From Dactylosporangium vinaceum (lineage in GTDB: Bacteria > Actinomycetota > Actinomycetes > Mycobacteriales > Micromonosporaceae), in assembly GCF_019904175.1 (NCBI RefSeq), contig NZ_CP061913.1:1178001-1242000 (forward strand): a stretch of DNA of 64,000 nucleotides, given 5' to 3'. The notes beneath the pieces are model-generated. The model had not been told where the DNA came from. It did no database searches and saw only the letters and a list, made by a program, of their open reading frames with translations. This document shows, in pieces, positions 42,229-51,228 of the stretch (the first letter of the stretch is position 1; every line of letters starts with the position of its first letter). The position numbers and the translations under genes were made by a program.

Positions 42229-43677
42229 ATGAAGCCGGCTAGCGAATCGACATTTATCGATCAAAGACCTGATATTCGACAGTCGGCGGCGATCCTGCAG
42301 CGCGCCCCTCGCCTGACTGCCGCGCCTGCGAAACTCGCACCAAGCCGGCTCGCGTGGGCTCGTGCGTGGATGCTCATCCTACCGATCGACCTGGTTGCCC
42401 TTACAGGTCCGATGCTGTCCGATCTCATGTATGTACGAGCGCTCGCTGTCATGGCGACGCTCACCGTAGCGCTGCTGGCCAGTGGCGGGTTCTACCGTCC
42501 GCGGCTGCATCTGTCGCTGCTCGACGAGCTGCCGGGGTTGGCGGCGCGGCCGCTGGTCGCGGCCGGCCTGGTCGCGTGCGTCGTGGCGATGCGGCATGAG
42601 CACCGCAGCGTCGACGGGTTCATGCGCGTCGCGGCCGTGACGGCGGTTGCGCTGATAGCCGGGCGGGCCTGCAGCACCTGGGCCCTGAGTCAGGGGCGCC
42701 GGCGCAGCCTGGTCGTGCACCCGTCCATCCTGATCGGTGGCGGTCCACTCGCGGCCGAACTGTCGGCAATCCTCGATCGACGCTCCAGCTACGGGCTGAA
42801 GCTGGCTGGATATGTCGATGCTTCTGAACGGCCGGAGGCGCGGCGGGCCGGGCTCGTTCGCCTCGGGACGCCCGACGAGCTGATGGCGGTCTTGCGCGAA
42901 GGTGGCATCGAGGTGGTGATCATCGCCGATCCCGACACCACCGAGGACCGCGTCGCAGCCCTGCTGCGCGAGGTCATGCTGGACACCTACGACATCCTCA
43001 TCGTGCCGAAGATGCCGCAGTTCCAAACCCTGGTCTCCGCTCCTGACCACATCGGTGCGATACCCGTCATGCGGATCCAGCCGCCCCGAGTCGCGGGCTG
43101 GCGCTGGAAGCTCAAGCGGATTGTGGACGTTGTGGTCAGCGCTACGGCGCTGGTGTTGCTCAGCCCGGTGCTCGCCGCCTGCGCCGTGGCCGTCGCTGTC
43201 GATGGGCCCGGCGGCATCCTTTTTCGTCAGCAACGAGTCGGCCGGGAAGGGAGGCTGTTCGACGTGTTGAAATTTCGCAGCATGCGGCCGGCTGACGAGA
43301 CCGAGTCGAGGACCCAGTGGTCGATCGCGGCCGACCCGCGAGTCTCTCGGATCGGACGATTTCTGCGCCGTACATCGTTGGACGAGCTGCCGCAGCTGTG
43401 GAACATTCTGCGTGGCGACATGACGCTTGTCGGCCCCCGGCCGGAGCGCCCGCACTTCGTCGAGCAGTTCTCGGCCGAGCACGATCTTTACGCCTGGCGC
43501 CACCGTGTGCCGGCCGGTTTGACCGGACTGGCTCAGGTCAGTGGCCTGCGTGGTGACACGTCCATCGCGGACCGGGCGCGATTCGACAACTACTACATCG
43601 AGAACTGGTCGCTGTGGCTCGACCTGAAGGTTGTGCTCCGCACCCTGCGGGAGGTCATCTCGGCCGCCGGCCGATGA
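42229..43677 (+). CDS. Polyprenyl-phosphate sugar-1-phosphate transferase (WbaP/exopolysaccharide GPT type)
   Basis: The 482-residue membrane protein has N-terminal transmembrane helices (about 45-140), a central CoA-binding-like Rossmann domain (G-G-G-P-L-A) and a C-terminal bacterial sugar transferase domain. That domain opens with K-R-I-V-D-V-V-V-S and a hydrophobic helix, then K-F-R-S-M-R, S-L-D-E-L-P-Q-L-W-N-I-L-R-G-D-M and V-G-P-R-P-E. It transfers a sugar-1-phosphate to undecaprenyl phosphate, the committed step of the polysaccharide. ATG 42229 has GAAAGG 7 bases upstream; earlier in-frame ATGs at 42214 and 42115 are possible. Confidence 0.88.
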   Translation: MKPASESTFIDQRPDIRQSAAILQRAPRLTAAPAKLAPSRLAWARAWMLILPIDLVALTGPMLSDLMYVRALAVMATLTVALLASGGFYRPRLHLSLLDELPGLAARPLVAAGLVACVVAMRHEHRSVDGFMRVAAVTAVALIAGRACSTWALSQGRRRSLVVHPSILIGGGPLAAELSAILDRRSSYGLKLAGYVDASERPEARRAGLVRLGTPDELMAVLREGGIEVVIIADPDTTEDRVAALLREVMLDTYDILIVPKMPQFQTLVSAPDHIGAIPVMRIQPPRVAGWRWKLKRIVDVVVSATALVLLSPVLAACAVAVAVDGPGGILFRQQRVGREGRLFDVLKFRSMRPADETESRTQWSIAADPRVSRIGRFLRRTSLDELPQLWNILRGDMTLVGPRPERPHFVEQFSAEHDLYAWRHRVPAGLTGLAQVSGLRGDTSIADRARFDNYYIENWSLWLDLKVVLRTLREVISAAGR

Positions 43678-44156
43678 TGCGCCACTGATGCTCGAAATGT
43701 GATCATGCGGCAAGCGTCGTTCGGGACACCACGCCCCGCGGTATGCCTCCGGTCCGCCCGACGGGCCGGGCACGGGGATATGTGAGCAGGCTCACCATGA
43801 CTCAGTCCGTCGGCTGCGGGCAACGAGGGAGCCACTGGTCGCGTGATGGTCGACCGAACGGTGCCGGGCGTGATGGGATGCCTGACCGGGCCGGATCCGG
43901 GTGAACACGGTGAACCCGGCTCGAGGAGCCACGCACTGTGCGACCGGCGTGGCGCCGCTACGAGTGCGGCTCTCCGCGTGAATCATTCGGGCTCGCGTTT
44001 GCGGTTGTTCGCACGGCTGGCGCCCCCGGTGGGAGTGCTCAGTTGCCACCCCGCGGTCCCTGAAGGTTGGCGGGCGCCATGGGGTGGCTCGCTCGCGGCT
44101 CCACTGCTCGCCCCACAGTCCCTACTCCGGGCCGTAGAGTTTGCGCGGGTTTGGCA
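43678..44156. other. 479-base spacer between convergent genes, no gene seen
   Basis: No open frame has codon bias or a ribosome-binding site. A GTGAGC-AG-GCTCAC palindrome at 43782-43795 has a 2-base centre, so it is more likely a protein site than an RNA hairpin. No clear T-tailed terminator was found. Confidence 0.45.
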
Positions 44157-44897
44157 TTACTTGCCGGATTTGCCGCTGAAGAGCAGGCGCCACGGCATCA
44201 GGGCCGACTCGACCTGGACCTTGAGGCTCATCTTGGACGTGCCGGCGCTGCGCTCGTCGAAGCGGATCGGGACCTCGACGATGCGCATCCCGCGCGCGAC
44301 CGTCCGGTAATTCATCTCGACCTGGAACGAGTAGCCGTTGCTGCGGATCGACTGCGCGTCGATGCGGCGCAGGGTCTCGGCCCGCCACGCTTTGAAGCCG
44401 GCCGTGACGTCCTTCACGTGCAGGCGCAGGATCGTGTTGACGTAGAAGTTGGCCCACGCCGACAGCGCCCGCCGGTGCCACGGCCACTCGCCGGCCACGG
44501 AGCCGCCCTCGACGTAGCGGGAGCCCAGGACGACTGCCGCGTCGGTGTTGCGCAGCGCGTCGAGCATCGCGGGGATGGCCGAGGCCGGGTGGGACAGGTC
44601 CGCGTCCATCTGGATGACGACGTCGGCGCCCTCGTCGAGCGCCTGGGTGATCCCGGCGATGTAGGCCCGGCCGAGGCCGTCCTTCGCGGTCCGATGCAGC
44701 ACGCCGATCGTCTCGGGCGACTCGGCCGCCGCCTTGTCGGCCACGTCCCCGGTGCCGTCGGGCGAGTTGTCGTCGACGACGAGCACGTGGAGGTACGGCA
44801 GGTTGAGCTCGGCCAGCGTGCCGAGCAGCTTCGGCAGGTTCTCCCGCTCGTTGTAGGTCGGAACGACGACTGTGACCTTCGACAGTTCGCTACCCAC
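44157..44897 (-). CDS. Polyprenol-monophosphomannose synthase (GT2, DPM1/Ppm1 type)
   Basis: The 246-residue GT2 enzyme begins with V-V-V-P-T-Y-N-E-R-E-N-L. D-D-N-S-P-D-G-T-G, the metal-binding D-A-D-L-S-H-P and G-S-R-Y-V follow. That set is specific to dolichol/polyprenol-phosphate mannose synthases. It uses GDP-mannose to make the membrane donor needed by GT-C enzymes such as those at 22491-25230 and by protein O-mannosylation. It has no C-terminal membrane domain. GTG 44897 follows AAGGAG at 8 bases. Confidence 0.9.
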   Translation of the reverse strand: MGSELSKVTVVVPTYNERENLPKLLGTLAELNLPYLHVLVVDDNSPDGTGDVADKAAAESPETIGVLHRTAKDGLGRAYIAGITQALDEGADVVIQMDADLSHPASAIPAMLDALRNTDAAVVLGSRYVEGGSVAGEWPWHRRALSAWANFYVNTILRLHVKDVTAGFKAWRAETLRRIDAQSIRSNGYSFQVEMNYRTVARGMRIVEVPIRFDERSAGTSKMSLKVQVESALMPWRLLFSGKSGK

Positions 44898-45199
44898 TGG
44901 TCGATCTCCTTATGCGCAGCGTTGATGCGCGATCCGATGGTGGTCTCCGGCCGGGCCACACCTTATCGGACGCCGAGCGGTCTATCGGCAACGCTACAGG
45001 TGACGTATCGATCGGACAAAAGCAACAGCGACCACGCCGCTCGGCGACCGGATTTGCACCCCGCATTTCATCGCTTTCCGGCGTTTGTCGTCACGTTGAG
45101 TGACGCCGTTTGGGGCGCGTGTCCGGTTTGCTGTCCGTCAGAGCTGCTGTGGGACGGGCAGTCCGTCGCCCGTCCGGCCGCAGGGAGGGCCGAGCCTCG
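44898..45199. other. 302-base divergent spacer upstream of the TIR operon
   Basis: It separates the mannose synthase (left) from the nine-gene conflict operon (right). It is AT-richer in its middle and contains one operator-like inverted repeat (45089-45105). No gene is present; promoter boxes cannot be assigned with confidence. Confidence 0.5.
45089..45105. promoter_or_regulatory. Inverted repeat upstream of the TIR operon
   Basis: CGTCAC and GTGACG (perfect 6-bp arms) flank GTTGA, 95 bases before the TIR start. It could be an operator for the whole conflict operon. Confidence 0.38.
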
Positions 45200-46297
45200 A
45201 TGACCAGGGTTTTTATCAGCTACCGCGCCGACGACGACAGCTTCGCGACAGTACACCTCGATCAACGCCTGGCCGCCCGGTTCGGCGCCGGCAATGTCTT
45301 CCGGGATAGCCGCCACCTGCGGCCGGGCGCGGACTTCGAGCCCAAGCTGTGGCGCAACCTCGCCGGTTCATCTGTAGTCGTCGCCGTGATCGGTCCGCGC
45401 TGGCTCACCGGCGGCGGCACTGACAACCGGCTGCTGCGCCCGGCCGACTTCGTCCGGCGGGAGCTGGAGTTCGCGCTCGAGCTCCGGCTGCCGATCGTGC
45501 CGCTTCTGCTCGGCGACGTCGCCATGCCGGCCGCGCGGGACCTGCCGGAGTCACTGCGCAACCTGGTCAACCACCAGTTCCGGCGGCTGCATCCGCGCAA
45601 CGCCGAAGCCACCGTCCAACAGTTCGTTGATGAGCTTGACGACGCGTACGGCGACCAGCCGCCGACCCGTCCCGGCACGGTCGCCGTCGTGCTGGCGAGC
45701 GCCCCTCCTCCGGCCGGCCTTTCGAACCTCGTGCGGAAAGCCACGGCGGACTCCGGGCTCGCGGCGGCTCTGGTCGAGCAGACGGCGGTCGGAGTCCACG
45801 TCATCCAGCCGGACGGGGCGAAAGCGGCGGCCATGGCGGGCGACTTCGTGCGCGTGCTCACCGACGCGCTGCACGGCCAGCCGGACCTGGGCCGCCTTCG
45901 CGTGGCCCTGCATTTCGGCGACGTCGCGCCGACCCCGGACGACACTGTGCTCGCCGCCCGCCACCTCGCGAATGAGCCGCTGCTCGACGACGTCCTACGG
46001 GCGACGCCGGGCGCGCGGATCGCCCTTATCGCGAGCGATGACTTCTACCAGACCGCCGTGCGTCCAGGGCGGCACGGCGTGGACCGGTCGGCATTCGCCC
46101 GCGTCCACATCGCCGGGCGGGACGCCTGGGTGCAGGCGCCGGGCTTTCCCCATCCGCGCGGCCTGCACGCCGCGTCGGAGCCGTCGGCCCCGCCGGTGGC
46201 AACCGGTGTCACCAACAACGTGGAAACCGTCCACGGTGACCTCGTCATGGGCGACAAGATCGGCCATGACAAGAACGTGTACAGGAGTGGCCGGTGA
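45200..46297 (+). CDS. TIR-domain protein with a degenerate cyclase-like domain, first gene of the conflict operon
   Basis: The 365-residue protein has a TIR domain at 1-130. It opens T-R-V-F-I-S-Y-R, has the box-2-like F-R-D-S-R-H-L-R-P-G, and keeps the glutamate expected for NADase TIRs (E88 in V-R-R-E-L-E-F-A-L). Residues about 155-320 resemble a class III nucleotide-cyclase fold (L-R-V-A-L-H-F-G-D-V, A-A-R-H-L, I-A-S-D-D-F-Y) without recognisable catalytic residues. The C-terminus (about 335-362) has a short repeat-like tag V-H-G-D-L-V-M-G-D-K-I-G-H-D-K shared with the next protein. ATG 45200 follows GGGAGGG. The likely role is a nucleotide-consuming effector or signal-generating subunit activated through the NTPase; this is inference. 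Confidence 0.82.
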   Translation: MTRVFISYRADDDSFATVHLDQRLAARFGAGNVFRDSRHLRPGADFEPKLWRNLAGSSVVVAVIGPRWLTGGGTDNRLLRPADFVRRELEFALELRLPIVPLLLGDVAMPAARDLPESLRNLVNHQFRRLHPRNAEATVQQFVDELDDAYGDQPPTRPGTVAVVLASAPPPAGLSNLVRKATADSGLAAALVEQTAVGVHVIQPDGAKAAAMAGDFVRVLTDALHGQPDLGRLRVALHFGDVAPTPDDTVLAARHLANEPLLDDVLRATPGARIALIASDDFYQTAVRPGRHGVDRSAFARVHIAGRDAWVQAPGFPHPRGLHAASEPSAPPVATGVTNNVETVHGDLVMGDKIGHDKNVYRSGR

Positions 46298-48549
46298 CCG
46301 CGCCGGCCACGACCACGACCGTGTCGGCTGCCACGCCCGGCAGTGCCGGGACCGGGAGTGCGGCGACGTCGACCACACCGGGTGACTCGGGCGTGCCGGC
46401 CGCCCCGGGCGGCGACGGTGCAGCCGGTGGTTCGTGGGACCAGGCCGGCCGGGCCGTGTCCGACCGAGGCGCCGGCACCGCCCGTAACGAGCACTGGAAG
46501 AGCGCGGCCAGGATTCACGGAGTGCAGGGCGATCAGGTCCATGGCGACAAGGTCGGCCGCGACAAGATCGTCCTGAACCTGGCCGATAAGACAGTCGACG
46601 TGTTCGAGTTGCCGATTGAGCTGCTGGAGCCGGTGCGCAATGCGTTTGTCAACCCAGACCGCTGGATCGAGCTGTCAGGGCGGTTCGCCGACAAGCGCAC
46701 AGCGATCGTGCGCGGCCGGACCGGCCGGGGCAAGGACGCGGCCGCGATCCGGTTGCTCATCGCCGAGGTCGAGACGATCTATCTTCTCGATCCGGCCACT
46801 GACATCACGCATCTGGCCGGCTCGATCACCCGCCGCACGGAAGAGCACGGCCGGGCCGACCGCGGCATCGGATTCCTGCTCTGCCAGCCGAAGGGTGCGG
46901 CCCACCTCGGGGGTTGGTCGTTCCACGCGCTGGAAAACGCGCTGAGTGCGGCCAACGCGCGGCTGGTTGTCACTCTTTCCCCTGACATCGTGCTGGCCGA
47001 CGACGGACTCGAACCATATGTCCTGGATCTGGGCGACAACCCGGTGCCGCACCGCAAGATCGTCTTGAGCCATCTCCGCTGGCAGTGCAGCGACCAGGAG
47101 ACCTTCGAGCGCCTCTCCTCGGACGCGGTCGTCGACGAGCTGATCGTGGAGCTGGAGCACGGGGCGCAGAGCTGTCAAGCCGCGGCGGACCTGGCCCGGC
47201 TGATCATCGACGAGCACGACGAGGGTGCGGTCAACGCCGCGCGAGTGCATGAGCGCCGCCGCAGGCATCAGGACCACGCGTTCGATCAGTGGTTCGACCG
47301 GCTGCGCGCGGCCGACGAGCGCAGTTTCGCCATCGCGTTGGCCGTGCTCGACGGGCTGCCGTACGAGGACGTCGCGGCGGCCGCCCGCATGCTGCGCACC
47401 CGGCTCGAGGTGAGCCAGCAGGTGGTGTTGACCGGTGGGGACAAACCCGAGCTACGGGTCGTGCGGCGCGAGCTGATGCCGAACCCCGTCGGTCGGCTGC
47501 TCGACACACTACGGGCCGCCGAGCGGGACGAGGTCGCCCGCTACGAGTACGGCACGGTACCGGTGCACGTGGTGGCATACCGCGACGGCTCGTATCCGCT
47601 CAAGGTCATCGAACGGGTGTGGCGGGGGTATCAGATCCAGCCGACGCTGCTCGGCTGGCTGCACGACCTCATCCGCGGCCGGTCCGACCGGGTGCGGTTC
47701 TACGCAGCGAGCACGCTCGGCGTTCTCTGCCGCTATTCGTTCGACTACGTCTGGACCAACTGGCTCGCTGGATGGGCCGACCACGAAGACCATCGGATAC
47801 GGGAGGCGGTCGCCTATGCGCTGCGCGAGCCCGCCGCCGACGCGAAGCTGGTGCCGAGCGTGAACATGGTGGTCGGCGCCTGTTATGGCGACGTGAGCTC
47901 GCCGCTGAGCCAGGCCACCGCCGCGCGGGCATTCGGGGTATGCGTGGGCCAGCCCGATGCGACGGCCGCGATCGACCGGCTGGGGCGGCTGGCCACCATC
48001 GACGACTACGACATCGCTGTCGCCATCGGTGACGGGCTGGCCGACCTGATCCTCTCGGACGCCGACCGGATGGCGCCCACTGTGTGCGCGGCGCTTGTCG
48101 AGTGGTTCGGCGACAAAAGCCGCACTCGCTCGGCTGAGCTCGCCTTCCTCATGCTGGCCAGCACGCTTGTCAGCTGGGACCGTGACGAGTCGGATGGGCC
48201 CGAGGTGCAGTGGCCGCTGCTGCTGCGCCTGGCCGACACGCTCCAGGACCTGCAGGGCCCGCTACGCGCGCTCTGGCGGCACCTGATCAGCAACAGCGTC
48301 CTGCACGACGAGGCGAACGCCGTGCTCACCGGATGGGCCGCGCTCGCCGAGAACAACCGGCCGCAGCTGCTGGCGCTGCTCCGGCTGATCCGGTCGGTCG
48401 TCCGGGAGCCGGCTCCGGATCCGCGCAGCCGCCGGAACCTGGCCCGGCTGGTCAAGACATGGACCGAACCACGCAACCTCAACCCACTGCCGAACGCCCA
48501 GCGGGCCATGACGGCGCTGCTCGACAAGCTCGAACGGGAAGGATCCTGA
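46294..48549 (+). CDS. STAND-like P-loop NTPase with the shared HGD/GDK tag
   Basis: The 751-residue protein has a low-complexity Thr/Ala/Gly N-terminus (1-65). The tag I-H-G-V-Q-G-D-Q-V-H-G-D-K-V-G-R-D-K follows at 74-91. A P-loop G-R-T-G-R-G-K-D (141-148) opens the NTPase region, and a long alpha-helical C-terminal half (about 400-750) reads like HEAT/TPR-type repeats. A Walker B is not obvious, as in several novel STAND families. GTG 46294 overlaps the TIR stop (GTGA), so the two are coupled. I infer the sensor/switch for the TIR protein, docking through the tag. Confidence 0.75.
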   Translation: MTAPATTTTVSAATPGSAGTGSAATSTTPGDSGVPAAPGGDGAAGGSWDQAGRAVSDRGAGTARNEHWKSAARIHGVQGDQVHGDKVGRDKIVLNLADKTVDVFELPIELLEPVRNAFVNPDRWIELSGRFADKRTAIVRGRTGRGKDAAAIRLLIAEVETIYLLDPATDITHLAGSITRRTEEHGRADRGIGFLLCQPKGAAHLGGWSFHALENALSAANARLVVTLSPDIVLADDGLEPYVLDLGDNPVPHRKIVLSHLRWQCSDQETFERLSSDAVVDELIVELEHGAQSCQAAADLARLIIDEHDEGAVNAARVHERRRRHQDHAFDQWFDRLRAADERSFAIALAVLDGLPYEDVAAAARMLRTRLEVSQQVVLTGGDKPELRVVRRELMPNPVGRLLDTLRAAERDEVARYEYGTVPVHVVAYRDGSYPLKVIERVWRGYQIQPTLLGWLHDLIRGRSDRVRFYAASTLGVLCRYSFDYVWTNWLAGWADHEDHRIREAVAYALREPAADAKLVPSVNMVVGACYGDVSSPLSQATAARAFGVCVGQPDATAAIDRLGRLATIDDYDIAVAIGDGLADLILSDADRMAPTVCAALVEWFGDKSRTRSAELAFLMLASTLVSWDRDESDGPEVQWPLLLRLADTLQDLQGPLRALWRHLISNSVLHDEANAVLTGWAALAENNRPQLLALLRLIRSVVREPAPDPRSRRNLARLVKTWTEPRNLNPLPNAQRAMTALLDKLEREGS

Positions 48550-48550
48550 G

Positions 48551-50305
48551 ATGACGCAGCCGATTCCGCTGATCAAGCACTCTGAGCCGGTCAAGCGCAT
48601 CGCGGTGACGGCCGGCAAGAGCCGCGAGCCGTTCATCGCGGTGGTCTATGCGACCCGGGACGGCGACCTTGAGGTGCTCGAGGGCGGCAAGCCGATGCGC
48701 TGGGGCGACCAGATGCTCACCAAGTACCGCACCCGGTATGAGGTCGACATCAGCGACCACCACCTGACGTTCGAGTTCAAGGACGATCTGCCCCTGCCGA
48801 CCCAGGCCGACGTATATCACTTCCACGCGTCGGTAAGCGTCAGCTTTCGGGTGGCCGATCCGGCCGAGGTCATCCGGCGCAATGTGCAGGACGCGGTGCC
48901 GCTGGTCCGGGGCCACCTGCTCGGTGTGTGCCGACCGATCACCCGGATGTTCGCCATCGAGGAGGCCGAGGCGGCGGAGGCGGCGATCCGGGCCCGGTTC
49001 CGGCGCGACACGGTGATCCAGGGTGGTGTCTCGCTGTACGCGGTGGAGGTGCGGCTGTCGCTCGACGAGGCGGGCCGCAAGTACCTACAGGAGATCGAGC
49101 AGGCCGCGCGCGACGACAAGATGCATGCGGCCCGGCACGTGACCGACGTCAACGATCTCGAGCGCGAGGGCCGCCTCGACCTGCTCAAGCAGTCGCGCGA
49201 CCACATGCTGCAGGAGCGCGAGCGGCTGATGCTCAATGGTCAGCCGCTGGATGCCATCTCGATGGTGCGGCTGCACCTGCAGCGCAATCCGCACGACACC
49301 GAGGGCGCCATGAAGATGATGGCCGCGCTGGAGCAGGCCCGCTTCGAGCACGAACAGACACAGACCGACCGGATGCAGCAGCTGCTCGGTGCGTTCGCCA
49401 AGGACGGACTGGTGAATCCGGCCGAGGTCTCGACGCTGGTGGAGGCGGTCGTCAAGCACATGGAGGGCTCCGCCGGCGCGATCCGGGCGAGCGCGACCGT
49501 CGGCACTCCCGCCACTGCGACGCCGTCGGCACCGCAGGCCCTCGGCTGGAACGAGTCCCTCGACGACATCCTCGGGCCCACACCAGCACCAACACCCATG
49601 GCCACACCCACTGCCACGGCCACGGTTCCGCCTCCTGCCGCGGCGGCCGAGCAGGGGCGGCCCGCCAACATCTCGCCCGTATACCTCCTGGTGGACGAGT
49701 CGCCCGGCGCCCACGCGCTGCCGGAGGGCCTGGACCGCGTCGTGGCCGATCTGATTGCCGACCTCGCAGCCCGGCCCCAGGTCGCCGCGGCTGTCCGGCT
49801 CGGCGTGCTGGGCTTCGCCGAGACCGTCGAGACCCGGATTCCACTCGGGCCCATCCCGCCCGGATCGGCCGATCCTGGCTTCACCACCCGCGAACCGGCC
49901 GATCACGCGGCACTCTTCGCGTATCTGCGCGACCACATTCCCGCGGACCTGGACGTGCTACGCGCGCAGCACCCGTCGGTGCGGCCGCCGGTGTTCGTCA
50001 TGCTCTGTGCCGCCGATCCGCGCGATGATGCCTGGGAGGGCTGGCATCGGCGGCTCCTGGGCCAGGTCCGGCGGGCCGACATCGTCGTATTCGGGGTGGG
50101 CGCCGCTACCGCGGTGATCGCGGGGTTCGCGTCCTATCCGGAACTGGCCTTCCTCGCGCCCGGTGCGGACCCCGATCGCGCGACGGGGCTGTTTGCCGCG
50201 TTCCTGCACGACTACATCGTCGCGGTGGGCCAGTCGGCTCTGGACGGGACCGAGCCGCCGGTACCTGACGCCAAAGGCTTCCAGCCGGTGTCCGCTTCGC
50301 TCTGA
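48551..50305 (+). CDS. SPFH/prohibitin-like domain fused to a vWA-like domain
   Basis: The 584-residue protein has an N-terminal SPFH/PHB-like region (about 70-190: F-H-A-S-V-S-V-S-F-R-V-A-D-P-A-E-V). A charged coiled-coil segment (190-310) and a Pro/Thr/Ala linker (about 340-370) follow. The C-terminal vWA-like domain opens with Y-L-L-V-D-E-S-P-G, so the MIDAS D-x-S-x-S is changed at its last serine. SPFH proteins form ring scaffolds at membranes. Here it may assemble the membrane proteins of the operon and recruit ligands through vWA. It starts one base after the NTPase stop. Confidence 0.7.
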   Translation: MTQPIPLIKHSEPVKRIAVTAGKSREPFIAVVYATRDGDLEVLEGGKPMRWGDQMLTKYRTRYEVDISDHHLTFEFKDDLPLPTQADVYHFHASVSVSFRVADPAEVIRRNVQDAVPLVRGHLLGVCRPITRMFAIEEAEAAEAAIRARFRRDTVIQGGVSLYAVEVRLSLDEAGRKYLQEIEQAARDDKMHAARHVTDVNDLEREGRLDLLKQSRDHMLQERERLMLNGQPLDAISMVRLHLQRNPHDTEGAMKMMAALEQARFEHEQTQTDRMQQLLGAFAKDGLVNPAEVSTLVEAVVKHMEGSAGAIRASATVGTPATATPSAPQALGWNESLDDILGPTPAPTPMATPTATATVPPPAAAAEQGRPANISPVYLLVDESPGAHALPEGLDRVVADLIADLAARPQVAAAVRLGVLGFAETVETRIPLGPIPPGSADPGFTTREPADHAALFAYLRDHIPADLDVLRAQHPSVRPPVFVMLCAADPRDDAWEGWHRRLLGQVRRADIVVFGVGAATAVIAGFASYPELAFLAPGADPDRATGLFAAFLHDYIVAVGQSALDGTEPPVPDAKGFQPVSASL

Positions 50306-50438
50306 CGACGTCGGCCAATCGGCCGGAAGAGTGACTTCGCCTGTCTTGTTGGTCGCTTGTGTCCGATTCGGGGCCGGCGTCTGTCCGTCAGCCTCAGGAC
50401 GTCAGCGAATCGAGCTCTCGCGGAGATGAGGAAATGCC

Positions 50439-51206
50439 GTGGCGGACCTGGAGCGAACCTCCGGCTTCGATGTCGTCCGCGTTGAGAAGACACGATTCCC
50501 GGTGGTCGAGTCGACAGCGCTGGAGCCGCTGCGGAGCCGGCTGTTCCGGCGCCCCAAGCGCAGCCTGGAGGACCTGCCGCAGCTCACCGAAGGCTCGGTC
50601 TTCGTGTTCCACACGAGCGACGGCTACGCCTCCGCGCCCGAGGGACCGAAGATGCTCGGCTCGGATGTCGTGGTGAGAGCCACGATGGTCTCCGTCGTGT
50701 CGATGCGGCAGCAGGAGGTGCAGGTCGTCGCCGCGCTGTCGCCGAGCACCTGGGGCACGCGGCTGGCGATGCGGGCGAGCTTCAACTGCCGGGTGATCGA
50801 TCCGCTGCGCGTGCTGGAGGACGGGTGCTGGGACATCCGGCCCAGCCTGCGGGCGTACCTCCTCGAAGACCCGAAGCTGCTGATGCTGGGCGCGCGCGGC
50901 GATGTCGATCAGAACGACGACGTGGTGCGGCGGATCCTGGCTCGCACCTTCGCACGCAAGAAGCTCGAGCCGCCGCTCATTCCCGGCATGACCGTGCAGT
51001 TGATCGACGTCGATCTGAGCCTGCAGAGCGATGGCACCGTGCCGGGCCCACGCCGCTCGGCCGAGAGCAGCCATAACGGCTACGGCCACGGCAGCTACAG
51101 CGGTGGCGGCTACGGCAGCAACGATCAGGACTTCGGTGACAGCGGCCGGGACCGTTTCGACAGCGACCCGGGCCACGGACATCGGCGCGACCGGTATGAC
51201 GACTGA
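50439..51206 (+). CDS. Second SPFH/prohibitin-like protein with a Gly/His/Asp-rich tail
   Basis: The 255-residue protein has residues 70-200 (V-V-A-A-L-S-P, A-S-F-N-C-R-V-I-D-P-L-R-V-L, then helical R-R-I-L-A-R-T-F-A) matching the SPFH pattern seen in the preceding gene, without the vWA part. The last 50 residues are Gly, Ser, His and Asp-rich and probably disordered. GTG 50439 has GAGG 8 bases upstream. A 133-base gap separates it from the SPFH-vWA gene; it is the longest gap in the operon and could hold an internal promoter. Confidence 0.6.
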   Translation: MADLERTSGFDVVRVEKTRFPVVESTALEPLRSRLFRRPKRSLEDLPQLTEGSVFVFHTSDGYASAPEGPKMLGSDVVVRATMVSVVSMRQQEVQVVAALSPSTWGTRLAMRASFNCRVIDPLRVLEDGCWDIRPSLRAYLLEDPKLLMLGARGDVDQNDDVVRRILARTFARKKLEPPLIPGMTVQLIDVDLSLQSDGTVPGPRRSAESSHNGYGHGSYSGGGYGSNDQDFGDSGRDRFDSDPGHGHRRDRYDD

Positions 51207-51228
51207 GCTGGAGGAAGGAAAACCGACC

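Noticed and set aside
22272..44900. Genomic island integrated at the initiator tRNA
   Set aside because: No integrase, excisionase, transposase or duplicated tRNA 3' end was found in the window; only the gene content is suggestive.
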